Shown here: positions 18,701 to 25,585 of the stretch, in pieces
Layout: the number at the start of each line of letters is the position of its first letter
Position numbering within the stretch: the first letter of the stretch is position 1
Origin: Fulvivirga ulvae
GTDB lineage: Bacteria; Bacteroidota; Bacteroidia; Cytophagales; Cyclobacteriaceae
Assembly (NCBI RefSeq): GCF_021389975.1
Contig: NZ_CP089981.1
Coordinates: forward strand, 4,427,501-4,491,500
Direction of reading: 5' to 3'
Length of the DNA: 64,000 bases
The notes under the pieces: generated by a model
Seen by the model: only the letters and a program-made list of their open reading frames with translations
Databases searched by the model: none
What the model was told of the DNA's origin: nothing
Translations under genes and position numbers: made by a program

Positions 18701-21700
18701 ATGATATTCAGGTGATTGATGCGAATGGCTGTTTGTCCGCGGTACAGACCGTAACGATAGGAGCAGGCACCACGATCAGTATAGATGTCGTGACACCAAC
18801 CGATGCGACATGTTCAGGAGTAGATGATGGAGTAATAGAAGTAACGACTGTAAGTGGTGGAGTCACTCCATATAGTTATACAGTAGATGGAGGCGCATCA
18901 CAGGCGAGCAATACTTTCAGTGGTTTGTCTGCCGGGGATCATGATATTCAGGTGATTGATGCGAATGGCTGTTTGTCCGCGGTACAGACCGTAACGATAG
19001 GAGCAGGCACCACGATCAGTATAGATGTCGTGACACCAACTGATGCGACATGTTCAGGAGTAGATGATGGAGTAATAGAAGTAACGACTGTAAGTGGCGG
19101 AGTCACTCCATATAGTTATACAGTAGATGGAGGCGCATCACAGGCGAGCAATACTTTCAGTGGCTTGTCTGCCGGGGATCATGATATTCAGGTGATCGAT
19201 GCGAATGGTTGTTTGTCCGCGGTACAGACCGTAACGATAGGAGCAGGCACCACGATCAGTATAGATGTCGTGACACCAACCGATGCGACATGTTCAGGAG
19301 TAGATGATGGAGTAATAGAAGTAACGACTGTAAGTGGCGGAGTCACTCCATATAGTTATACAGTAGATGGAGGCGCATCACAGGCGAGCAATACTTTCAG
19401 TGGTTTGTCTGCCGGGGATCATGATATTCAGGTGATCGATGCGAATGGTTGTTTGTCCGCGGTACAGACCGTAACGATAGGAGCAGGCACCACGATCAGT
19501 ATAGATGTCGTGACACCAACCGATGCGACATGTTCAGGAGTAGATGATGGAGTAATAGAAGTAACGACTGTAAGTGGTGGAGTCACTCCATATAGTTATA
19601 CAGTAGATGGAGGCGCATCACAGGCGAGTAATACTTTCAGTGGCTTGTCTGCCGGGGATCATGATATTCAGGTGATCGATGCGAATGGTTGTTTGTCCGC
19701 GGTACAGACCGTAACGATAGGAGCAGGCACCACGATCAGTATAGATGTCGTGACACCAACCGATGCGACATGTTCAGGAGTAGATGATGGAGTAATAGAA
19801 GTAACGACTGTAAGTGGTGGAGTCACTCCATATAGTTATACAGTAGATGGAGGCGCATCACAGGCGAGTAATACTTTCAGTGGCTTGTCTGCCGGGGATC
19901 ATGATATTCAGGTGATCGATGCGAATGGTTGTTTGTCCGCGGTACAGACCGTAACGATAGGAGCAGGCACCACGATCAGTATAGATGTCGTGACACCAAC
20001 CGATGCGACATGTTCAGGAGTAGATGATGGAGTAATAGAAGTAACGACTGTAAGTGGCGGAGTCACTCCATATAGTTATACAGTAGATGGAGGCGCATCA
20101 CAGGCGAGCAATACTTTCAGTGGTTTGTCTGCCGGGGATCATGATATTCAGGTGATCGATGCGAATGGTTGTTTGTCCGCGGTACAGACCGTAACAATAG
20201 GAGCAGGCACCACGATCAGTATAGATGTCGTGACACCAACCGATGCGACATGTTCAGGAGTAGATGATGGAGTAATAGAAGTAACGACTGTAAGTGGTGG
20301 AGTCACTCCATATAGTTATACAGTAGATGGAGGCGCATCACAGGCGAGCAATACTTTCAGTGGTTTGTCTGCCGGGGATCATGATATTCAGGTGATCGAT
20401 GCGAATGGTTGTTTGTCCGCGGTACAGACCGTAACGATAGGAGCAGGCACCACGATCAGTATAGATGTCGTGACACCAACCGATGCGACATGTTCAGGAG
20501 TAGATGATGGAGTAATAGAAGTAACGACTGTAAGTGGTGGAGTCACTCCATATAGTTATACAGTAGATGGAGGCGCATCACAGGCGAGCAATACTTTCAG
20601 TGGTTTGTCTGCCGGGGATCATGATATTCAGGTGATCGATGCGAATGGTTGTTTGTCCGCGGTACAGACCGTAACGATAGGAGCAGGCACCACGATCAGT
20701 ATAGATGTCGTGACACCAACCGATGCGACATGTTCAGGAGTAGATGATGGAGTAATAGAAGTAACGACTGTAAGTGGTGGAGTCACTCCATATAGTTATA
20801 CAGTAGATGGAGGCGCATCACAGGCGAGTAATACTTTCAGTGGCTTGTCTGCCGGGGATCATGATATTCAGGTGATCGATGCGAATGGTTGTTTGTCCGC
20901 GGTACAGACCGTAACGATAGGAGCAGGCACCACGATCAGTATAGATGCGGTAAATGTAACCGATGTGACGTGCGCCGGTAGTTTATCTGATGGACAGATT
21001 GACATTGTTACTGTAAGTGGAGGAGTTACCCCATATCAATATTCAATTGATGCAGGAGCTACATTTCAATCTAATCAATTATTTACGAACCTGACTCCTG
21101 GAACCTATAACCTTGTAGCAATGGATGTAAATGGATGTTTATCAACAGCAGTTTCTCGAACAATTGCTGCACCACCTTCATGTGGAGGCTCAAACTGCTT
21201 TGCATTCACCAAAAATATTGTCTCTATTACAAGACCAGATTGTGATGATAATAACGGCGCCTTTAGATTGGAGATAACTGGTACAACCAGCTCAGGGCTT
21301 CAGGTTATTTTTGAAGCCGGATCAGGCTTGGGTAGCTATAGTGTAGCTTCTCCATCAAATACACTGGTTATTGCTGAGGACTCTCTTAGTGCGGGTATAT
21401 ACAGATATTCTATTTCAGATGGGGCAGGTAATACATGTTCTTTTGCAGATTCTTTTGTCGAACTGAAGGAACTTTCTTCAGTAGATGCTGAACTCTTACC
21501 GGGTTCAGAGACTGCAGTTGAATGTTTTGGTGGAGCTGGTGGAACCGTTACTCTAACAGGACTATCCGGCTCCTTCACGGGTGATTATTGGTATAATGCA
21601 TCGGGTATATATGTACCACTGGCTAATGATAGAATTGTTAGAAACTTACCAGCCGGCACAACTACCATACTTGTTGCAGGTGCAAAACCTGACGGTTCAA

Positions 21701-23124
21701 TTAATTTAAGCTGTCCTGCAGAAGTAGATGTGACAATATTTAACAGTAACACTCAGATCACATTAACGACTTCTACTACAGATGCAAGCTGTGACAACAA
21801 TGATGGAAGTATAACAATTACCTCAATCAGTGGGGGAACAGGCTCTTATAGCTATCGTCTTGATGGAGTAGTCTTTAGCGATTTGCCATCAGGCGGTAAA
21901 TTTGAAAATCTGGCAGGCGGTAATCATATACTTACCGTTATTGACGACGGAGTTGCTGGATGTGAGAGAGACTTTAATATAGTGGTGCCATTCCCAGGAT
22001 TGGTTGATTTTTCAACTAATCCGGTTGATCCTGATTGCAGTAATAACACCGCTTCAAATGGAGAAATTGAAGTGATTATACATTCAATTGGTCAATTCCA
22101 GGTTGGTATAAGTACGGATCAGACTACAGATCCGACAGAGTTCTTTGATGTTTCCTCTAATGGATTTGGTTCATTTACTTTTGATGATTTGGCAAAAGGT
22201 GACTACTATGTAACGGTTGTTTCTACGGGAGCTACTTGCCCAAATAGACGATTGGTGTCTATTTCTGATGGGCCATCCGCTGTGAACTTTGACTATAAAC
22301 TGGGGTGCATAACCGGGGGTGTTAACAGAGAGTTATTATTATCAAATATTAAAGGAGAAAATACTTCGCAGTACACCTTAAGAGTATTTGACAACTTCAC
22401 ATCTGATTTGGTGGATGAGGTTACATTTACACTCAATTCCGGTCAGCAGTTTTTAATTCAGAATCGTACCTTCCTTAACTTTAATAAGGAATACAGGTTG
22501 AGGCTTGTTCAGGAACAGGCGGCTTGTCCTGAGGTTGAAATAGTCTATGAACATCCGGAAATATTACGTATCCCTACCAAGCTATTTGCCCTGGTAGGTG
22601 AGACTACAAGCTCGTTGCCTGATAAGTTTACCGGGTCTATGCAGATACATGAGTTCTCGGGAGGTGAGCCTCCTTACCTGATAAGAATAGAGCTGGACTC
22701 TGCGGCTGTACCTGGACAATCCTACATCACGGATTATGATACTGTACGATTGAATAACAATTTGGAATTCGAACGTATCTATGAAGATATTCCTGCGGGT
22801 AGGTATTTTATTGAAGTGAGCGATGAATTAGGTTGCGTATTGCCACTTACAGGGCGCGTGCCTTTAAATACAGACCTTTTTGTACCTAACATCTTTACAC
22901 CTAATGGAGATGGGTATAACGATACGTTCTTTGTCAGAAACCTTCCGGAATTTGATGTTGAACTTGTAGTTACGAACAGATGGGGAACAGAGGTTTATAA
23001 ATCAGATGATTATAAAAATGACTGGACAGGGGATGACATCCCAGATGGTATATACTTCTACAAAATTGACGTGGCCGGCGAAGTATATAATGGCTGGGTA
23101 GAGATAATGAGAGGTAAACCTTAA
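12778..23124 (+). CDS. Giant SprB-repeat surface protein with T9SS type B sorting domain
   Basis: A 3448-residue exported protein, probably a surface adhesin of the kind used for gliding or attachment. Order of parts: signal peptide (1-19); a domain shared with the preceding gene (about 20-115); SprB-like units (116-359); 14 tandem 77-residue units (360-1437); 16 identical 80-residue units (about 1442-2721) and one divergent unit; several non-repetitive beta domains; and a C-terminal gliding-motility/CHU_C-type domain (about 3365-3448) with LFVPNIFTPNGDGYND, TNRWGTEVYKS, WTG and GIYFYKI. That tail is the type B signal of the type IX secretion system. Each tandem unit has two Cys (CNG/LCT or CSG/NGCLS), probably one disulfide per domain. 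An intrinsic terminator follows directly. Confidence 0.9.
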   Translation: MKRLLTFLLLLGPVYLYGQCPTNANSVIEVCNDASEEATITATFNDGTPPFTYVLFDLSGPTAVSDPFGPVTVTEIAPNIVQFGLVPDGDYVIRVNGPGPCTSIIGGFGINVNSANAMDVSSSVSPACTPGTGAIDLTVTGGVAPYSFAWSGPTAIGDVEDPVNLDAGTYDVTVTDANNCTFDLNGIFVAIVTTADAGSDQLLCSDAATLAGNNFLSGEQGTWTVLQGSGSFSPDANTPNATVTGLSTGINEFRWTITDLSMTCPGTTDEVIIEWYDLQLNNTGDIILDCNGDTDGAGTFNVSGGRSSFSFSTLINSAGATITNNANSVDFSNAAPGTISIEVTDIDGCTAESSVVVTEPLIITASTSTTDASCNGLSDGIIDVTASGGTGTLEYSLDGVNFQASNQFTGLSAGSYTVTVRDANLCTITVGAVINEPLVITVSTSTTDASCNGGSDGTIDVTASGGTGTLEYSLDGVNFQASNQFTGLSAGSYTVTVRDANLCTITVGAVINEPLIITASTSITDASCNGGSDGTIDVTASGGTGTLEYSLDGVNFQASNQFTGLSAGSYTVTVRDANLCTITVGAVINEPLVITASTSTTDITCNGLSDGIIDVTASGGTGTLEYSLDGVNFQASNQFTGLSAGSYTVTVRDANLCTITVGAVINEPLVITASTSTTDITCNGLSDGIIDVTASGGTGTLEYSLDGVNFQASNQFTGLSAGSYTVTVRDANLCTITVGAVINEPLVITASTSTTDASCNGGSDGTIDVTASGGTGTLEYSLDGVNFQASNQFTGLSAGSYTVTVRDANLCTITVGAVINEPLVITASTSTTDASCNGGSDGTIDVTASGGTGTLEYSLDGVNFQTSNQFTGLSAGSYTVTVRDANLCTITVGAVINEPLVITASTSTTDASCNGLSDGIIDVTASGGTGTLEYSLDGVNFQASNQFTGLSAGSYTVTVRDANLCTITVGAVINEPLVITVSTSTTDASCNGGSDGTIDVTASGGTGTLEYSLDGVNFQASNQFTGLSAGSYIVTVRDANLCTITVGAVINEPLVITASTSTTDASCNGLSDGIIDVTASGGTGTLEYSLDGVNFQTSNQFTGLSAGSYTVTVRDANLCTITVGAVINEPLVITASTSITDASCNGGSDGTIDVTASGGTGTLEYSLDGVNFQASNQFTGLSAGSYTVTVRDANLCTITVGAVINEPLVITVSTSTTDASCNGGSDGTIDVTASGGTGTLEYSLDGVNFQASNQFTGLSAGSYTVTVRDANLCTITVGAVINEPLVITASTSITDASCNGLSDGIIDVTASGGTGTLEYSLDGVNFQASNQFTGLSAGSYTVTVRDANLCTITVGAVINEPLVITASTSTTDASCNGLSDGIIDVTASGGTGPLEYSLDGVNFQTSNQFTGLSVGSYTVTVRDANLCTITVGAVINEPLPITINVTTTDATCSGVDDGVIEVTTVSGGVTPYSYTVDGGASQASNTFSGLSAGDHDIQVIDANGCLSAVQTVTIGAGTTISIDVVTPTDATCSGVDDGVIEVTTVSGGVTPYSYTVDGGASQASNTFSGLSAGDHDIQVIDANGCLSAVQTVTIGAGTTISIDVVTPTDATCSGVDDGVIEVTTVSGGVTPYSYTVDGGASQASNTFSGLSAGDHDIQVIDANGCLSAVQTVTIGAGTTISIDVVTPTDATCSGVDDGVIEVTTVSGGVTPYSYTVDGGASQASNTFSGLSAGDHDIQVIDANGCLSAVQTVTIGAGTTISIDVVTPTDATCSGVDDGVIEVTTVSGGVTPYSYTVDGGASQASNTFSGLSAGDHDIQVIDANGCLSAVQTVTIGAGTTISIDVVTPTDATCSGVDDGVIEVTTVSGGVTPYSYTVDGGASQASNTFSGLSAGDHDIQVIDANGCLSAVQTVTIGAGTTISIDVVTPTDATCSGVDDGVIEVTTVSGGVTPYSYTVDGGASQASNTFSGLSAGDHDIQVIDANGCLSAVQTVTIGAGTTISIDVVTPTDATCSGVDDGVIEVTTVSGGVTPYSYTVDGGASQASNTFSGLSAGDHDIQVIDANGCLSAVQTVTIGAGTTISIDVVTPTDATCSGVDDGVIEVTTVSGGVTPYSYTVDGGASQASNTFSGLSAGDHDIQVIDANGCLSAVQTVTIGAGTTISIDVVTPTDATCSGVDDGVIEVTTVSGGVTPYSYTVDGGASQASNTFSGLSAGDHDIQVIDANGCLSAVQTVTIGAGTTISIDVVTPTDATCSGVDDGVIEVTTVSGGVTPYSYTVDGGASQASNTFSGLSAGDHDIQVIDANGCLSAVQTVTIGAGTTISIDVVTPTDATCSGVDDGVIEVTTVSGGVTPYSYTVDGGASQASNTFSGLSAGDHDIQVIDANGCLSAVQTVTIGAGTTISIDVVTPTDATCSGVDDGVIEVTTVSGGVTPYSYTVDGGASQASNTFSGLSAGDHDIQVIDANGCLSAVQTVTIGAGTTISIDVVTPTDATCSGVDDGVIEVTTVSGGVTPYSYTVDGGASQASNTFSGLSAGDHDIQVIDANGCLSAVQTVTIGAGTTISIDVVTPTDATCSGVDDGVIEVTTVSGGVTPYSYTVDGGASQASNTFSGLSAGDHDIQVIDANGCLSAVQTVTIGAGTTISIDVVTPTDATCSGVDDGVIEVTTVSGGVTPYSYTVDGGASQASNTFSGLSAGDHDIQVIDANGCLSAVQTVTIGAGTTISIDAVNVTDVTCAGSLSDGQIDIVTVSGGVTPYQYSIDAGATFQSNQLFTNLTPGTYNLVAMDVNGCLSTAVSRTIAAPPSCGGSNCFAFTKNIVSITRPDCDDNNGAFRLEITGTTSSGLQVIFEAGSGLGSYSVASPSNTLVIAEDSLSAGIYRYSISDGAGNTCSFADSFVELKELSSVDAELLPGSETAVECFGGAGGTVTLTGLSGSFTGDYWYNASGIYVPLANDRIVRNLPAGTTTILVAGAKPDGSINLSCPAEVDVTIFNSNTQITLTTSTTDASCDNNDGSITITSISGGTGSYSYRLDGVVFSDLPSGGKFENLAGGNHILTVIDDGVAGCERDFNIVVPFPGLVDFSTNPVDPDCSNNTASNGEIEVIIHSIGQFQVGISTDQTTDPTEFFDVSSNGFGSFTFDDLAKGDYYVTVVSTGATCPNRRLVSISDGPSAVNFDYKLGCITGGVNRELLLSNIKGENTSQYTLRVFDNFTSDLVDEVTFTLNSGQQFLIQNRTFLNFNKEYRLRLVQEQAACPEVEIVYEHPEILRIPTKLFALVGETTSSLPDKFTGSMQIHEFSGGEPPYLIRIELDSAAVPGQSYITDYDTVRLNNNLEFERIYEDIPAGRYFIEVSDELGCVLPLTGRVPLNTDLFVPNIFTPNGDGYNDTFFVRNLPEFDVELVVTNRWGTEVYKSDDYKNDWTGDDIPDGIYFYKIDVAGEVYNGWVEIMRGKP
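13855..17088 (+). repeat. Array A: 14 tandem 231-bp units (77 residues each)
   Basis: Fourteen back-to-back in-frame units in exact 231-bp register, each running from Pro-Leu-(Val/Ile)-Ile-Thr to the next. Units share ASGGTGTLEYSLDGVNFQ and VTVRDANLCTITVGAVI. They vary at a few residues: CNGLSDGI or CNGGSDGT, DAS or DIT, ITA or ITV, STSTT or STSIT, QAS or QTS. The alleles are combined in mosaic fashion, indicating recombination among units. Confidence 0.97.
17101..20940 (+). repeat. Array B: 16 tandem 240-bp units (80 residues each), identical protein
   Basis: Sixteen in-frame units of exactly 240 bp, with starts at 17101, 17341 and every 240 bp to 20701. Apart from the first few codons of the first unit, all encode the same residues (core DATCSGVDDGVIEV ... 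DANGCLSAVQTVTIGAG). They differ at seven positions only, all third codon positions and all synonymous. A diverged seventeenth unit (DVTCAGSLSDGQIDIV) follows at 20941-21170. Confidence 0.98.
20941..21170 (+). repeat. Diverged terminal unit of array B
   Basis: One more SprB-like unit in register with array B but strongly diverged in DNA and protein (VSGGVTPYQYSIDAGA, ANNLVAMDVNGCLS-like end). Array edges often keep older, unhomogenised copies, and this fits that pattern. Confidence 0.75.
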
Positions 23125-23147
23125 AATTTTGATATGATTGCAGAGAG

Positions 23148-23174
23148 AGCTGCCCTATCAGGGCAGCTTTTTTT
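23148..23174 (+). terminator. Intrinsic terminator after the giant protein gene
   Basis: A perfect 9-bp GC-rich stem (AGCTGCCCT / AGGGCAGCT) with a 3-nt loop followed by seven T, 24 nt after the giant gene's stop. It cleanly separates that gene from the secretion operon. Confidence 0.92.
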
Positions 23175-23227
23175 GTGCTGTTAAACAGATAGAGAGATCT
23201 GCATTAAGGATAAACCAATATTTTTTT

Positions 23228-23235
23228 TAATTTTG
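23228..23235 (+). promoter_or_regulatory. Candidate -7 box of the secretion operon
   Basis: TAATTTTG matches the Bacteroidota -7 element TAnnTTTG and ends 5 nt before the pseudopilin ATG. It follows the intrinsic terminator, so a promoter is needed in this 66-nt space. No convincing -33 box is seen. A very short leader would result, as proposed for hemF. Confidence 0.35.
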
Positions 23236-23240
23236 TAGCG

Positions 23241-23657
23241 ATGAAAACTGCATTTAATAAAAAAGTTACCGGGTTTACATTGTCTGAACTTCTGGTTGTG
23301 CTGGTGATTATAGGTATATTGATACTTTTGGCTTTACCAGTACTTATGCCTTTGATTTCCAAAACAAGAAGCGTAGAAGCCAAACAGGCGCTAAAGCATT
23401 TACAGACTTTGCAAAAGACCTATTTTTATGAATACTCAAGATATTCAGGAGACCTGCAGCAACTGGGTTTTGAACAAGAGGCGCTGGTTACGGCGAATGA
23501 GGGCGGGCAAGCCAATTATATGGTGGAGATTGTTAACTATACATCAAATACATTTTTAGCCAGGGCCACGGCTGTAGTAGATTTTGATGGCGATGGTCAG
23601 TTTAACGTATGGGAAATTGATCAGTTGGGTAATTTGGTAGAAGTAGTTCCCGATTAG
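23241..23657 (+). CDS. gspG: Major pseudopilin, GspG-like, with EF-hand calcium loop
   Basis: A 138-residue type II secretion / type IV pilus-like major pseudopilin. The prepilin site is G11|F12 with Glu at +5 (FTLSE), followed by a long hydrophobic helix (LLVVLVIIGILILLALPVL). The periplasmic domain contains a canonical 12-residue EF-hand loop at 114-125 (D114, D116, D118, G119, E125). Known GspG proteins bind calcium near their C-terminus, though not always through a textbook EF loop. It is first in an operon with its own peptidase, ATPase and secretin. Its calcium site suggests fibre stability depends on extracytoplasmic Ca2+. Confidence 0.9.
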   Translation: MKTAFNKKVTGFTLSELLVVLVIIGILILLALPVLMPLISKTRSVEAKQALKHLQTLQKTYFYEYSRYSGDLQQLGFEQEALVTANEGGQANYMVEIVNYTSNTFLARATAVVDFDGDGQFNVWEIDQLGNLVEVVPD

Positions 23658-23660
23658 TTT

Positions 23661-24152
23661 TTGAATATTATACTGAAATTTTCTCTTGTAATCCTTTTAG
23701 CGCTTATAGCTTATGAGGACATCAGATCCAGACAGATCAGACTCGTTTTGCTTATATTGAGCTTTATCGTTTTGCTTGGCTATTTATTAACCCAGTTCTC
23801 TGCCAATATGCTTCTCCAAAGAAGTTTTTTTAATCTGGTTTATATTATGTTTCTCTGTCTGTGCATTATACTTTATATCTCATTTAAACACAGAAGACCG
23901 AATTTTAATTTAAACCGGTATTTAGGAACAGGGGATATTTTGTTTTGGATTATTCTGGTACCTTATTTTGATCTAATCCTTTTTGCTTTATTTTTTGTTA
24001 TCAGTCTTTTGGTATCCTTGTTTCTCCATATGGTTTTTACCAAAAAAAATGAATTAATTCCTCTTGCCGGATATCAAAGCATCTGTTTTATAACTTATTT
24101 GATTCTTGAACCTTACCTAAGTATTGGTTTCTCATATAATATTTTTTTCTGA
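23661..24152 (+). CDS. Prepilin peptidase (A24 family), short form
   Basis: A 163-residue polytopic membrane aspartic protease that cleaves the leader of the pseudopilins. The two catalytic Asp regions are visible: YEDIRSRQI near residue 19 and GTGDILF near residue 92, with five to six membrane helices. It lacks the N-terminal cysteine-rich methyltransferase domain of full GspO/PilD. The start must be TTG 23661, 4 nt after the pseudopilin stop; the next in-frame ATG would remove the first catalytic Asp. The stop overlaps the ATPase start (TGATG), so the genes are translationally coupled. Confidence 0.85.
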   Translation: MNIILKFSLVILLALIAYEDIRSRQIRLVLLILSFIVLLGYLLTQFSANMLLQRSFFNLVYIMFLCLCIILYISFKHRRPNFNLNRYLGTGDILFWIILVPYFDLILFALFFVISLLVSLFLHMVFTKKNELIPLAGYQSICFITYLILEPYLSIGFSYNIFF

Positions 24153-25582
24153 TGAGTGATTCTGATGATATACTGAACCTTTCAACAGAATTAATGCAAA
24201 TTATTACGTCAGAGCAGGCATGGCATTACTCTATTATACCCATAGAATCGAGTCAGGGAAAGATCAGGTTTTATTCTGACAGAAGTTTTAGTTCAGGAGA
24301 GATTGCCCAATTGGAGATGCTTACAGGGAAAGATGTGGTTGTTGTTCAGCAGTCTTCGGAGGTAGTGAGTAAGACATTACAGAAATATTATAGAAAAGCT
24401 GAAGCGAGGAGGAGGGAACCAGATGTTTCAGGAAATGTCGCAGCAAAAAGCTTTATTCATGACCTTTTAGAAGAAGCGGCAAATCTAGGTAGTAGTGATA
24501 TACATATTGAGGTTTATGAATCAAAATGCAGAATACGTTTAAGGATAGATGGCAAGTTGGTTGAGAGGTACATTGTACCTAAGAATGAATATCCGGGATT
24601 GGTCAATAGATTAAAGATCATGTCTAATTTGGACATAGCAGAAAAACGGCTTCCTCAGGACGGGCGCATTTTTTATAACGAAGGGGGGTATCAGTTTGAT
24701 ATCAGGGTTAGTGTTTTACCATCACTAAATGGAGAAAAGATGGTGTTGAGGATACTAAAAAATGATGTTTCTACAGTCGATATTGAAAAGTTAGGTTTTT
24801 CAGAAAATGAATTAACTTCTTACCTGGAAGGGGTAAAGCGACCAAATGGTATTCTGCTTATCAGTGGTCCTACTGGTTCAGGAAAAACGACAACGCTTTA
24901 TGCTACACTTAAACTATTAAATAATTCATCAAGAAATATTTTGACGATAGAGGATCCGGTTGAGTATACCCTGGAAGGTGTTAATCAGGTACAGCTTAAA
25001 GAGAGCATCGGTCTCGATTATTCCAGGGCTTTAAAAACTTTTTTGCGACAAGACCCTGATGTAATAATGGTTGGTGAGATTAGGGATGTGGAAACTGCTC
25101 AGATGGCAGTAAGGGCGGCTTTAACCGGACATCTTGTACTTTCAACTATTCATACTAATTCGGCATGGGGCACAGTGTCCAGGTTAATTGATATGGGTAT
25201 CCCTCCTTACCTGGTAGCTTCCGTGCTCAATACTACTGTCGCCCAGCGACTGGTAAGATGCCTTTGTGATCATTGTAAGCAGTGGACACCATTGGACGGT
25301 AGCTCATTTCCAAAATCTTTCGTCCCATACGAACCTATTGAAATGCATGCAATACCTGTAGGGTGTGAACACTGTTTTCAAACTGGGTATAAGGGTCGGA
25401 GGGCGGTCTATGAGGTGATTCCGGTAGATGAGGAGTTATCACATTATATTAAAGAAAGAAAATTAGAGGTTAAAGAAGTATTTCAGGAGAAAGGCATTAA
25501 CACGATGTCTTACCATGCATTCGAAATGTTGAAAAGTGGAGAGACCTCCCTGGAAGAAATATACTCTTTACTTGTAAATTAA
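24152..25582 (+). CDS. gspE: Secretion/pilus assembly ATPase GspE
   Basis: A 476-residue hexameric cytoplasmic ATPase that powers pseudopilus extension. After an N-terminal domain (about 1-90), the core has Walker A GPTGSGKT at 239-246, the Asp box around TIEDPVEY, Walker B DPDVIMVGEIRD and the His box TGHLVLSTIHTN. A C-terminal four-Cys zinc element is present (CLCDHC ... GCEHC). It lacks the extended N1 domain of some PilB proteins. Its membrane partner GspF is not adjacent but lies 36 kb downstream at 61173, at the other end of the island. Confidence 0.95.
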   Translation: MSDSDDILNLSTELMQIITSEQAWHYSIIPIESSQGKIRFYSDRSFSSGEIAQLEMLTGKDVVVVQQSSEVVSKTLQKYYRKAEARRREPDVSGNVAAKSFIHDLLEEAANLGSSDIHIEVYESKCRIRLRIDGKLVERYIVPKNEYPGLVNRLKIMSNLDIAEKRLPQDGRIFYNEGGYQFDIRVSVLPSLNGEKMVLRILKNDVSTVDIEKLGFSENELTSYLEGVKRPNGILLISGPTGSGKTTTLYATLKLLNNSSRNILTIEDPVEYTLEGVNQVQLKESIGLDYSRALKTFLRQDPDVIMVGEIRDVETAQMAVRAALTGHLVLSTIHTNSAWGTVSRLIDMGIPPYLVASVLNTTVAQRLVRCLCDHCKQWTPLDGSSFPKSFVPYEPIEMHAIPVGCEHCFQTGYKGRRAVYEVIPVDEELSHYIKERKLEVKEVFQEKGINTMSYHAFEMLKSGETSLEEIYSLLVN

Positions 25583-25585
25583 GTT

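Noticed and set aside
13855..20940. CRISPR-like regular repeats
   Set aside because: The regular spacing is of 231- and 240-bp in-frame protein repeats with no unique spacers and no cas genes.
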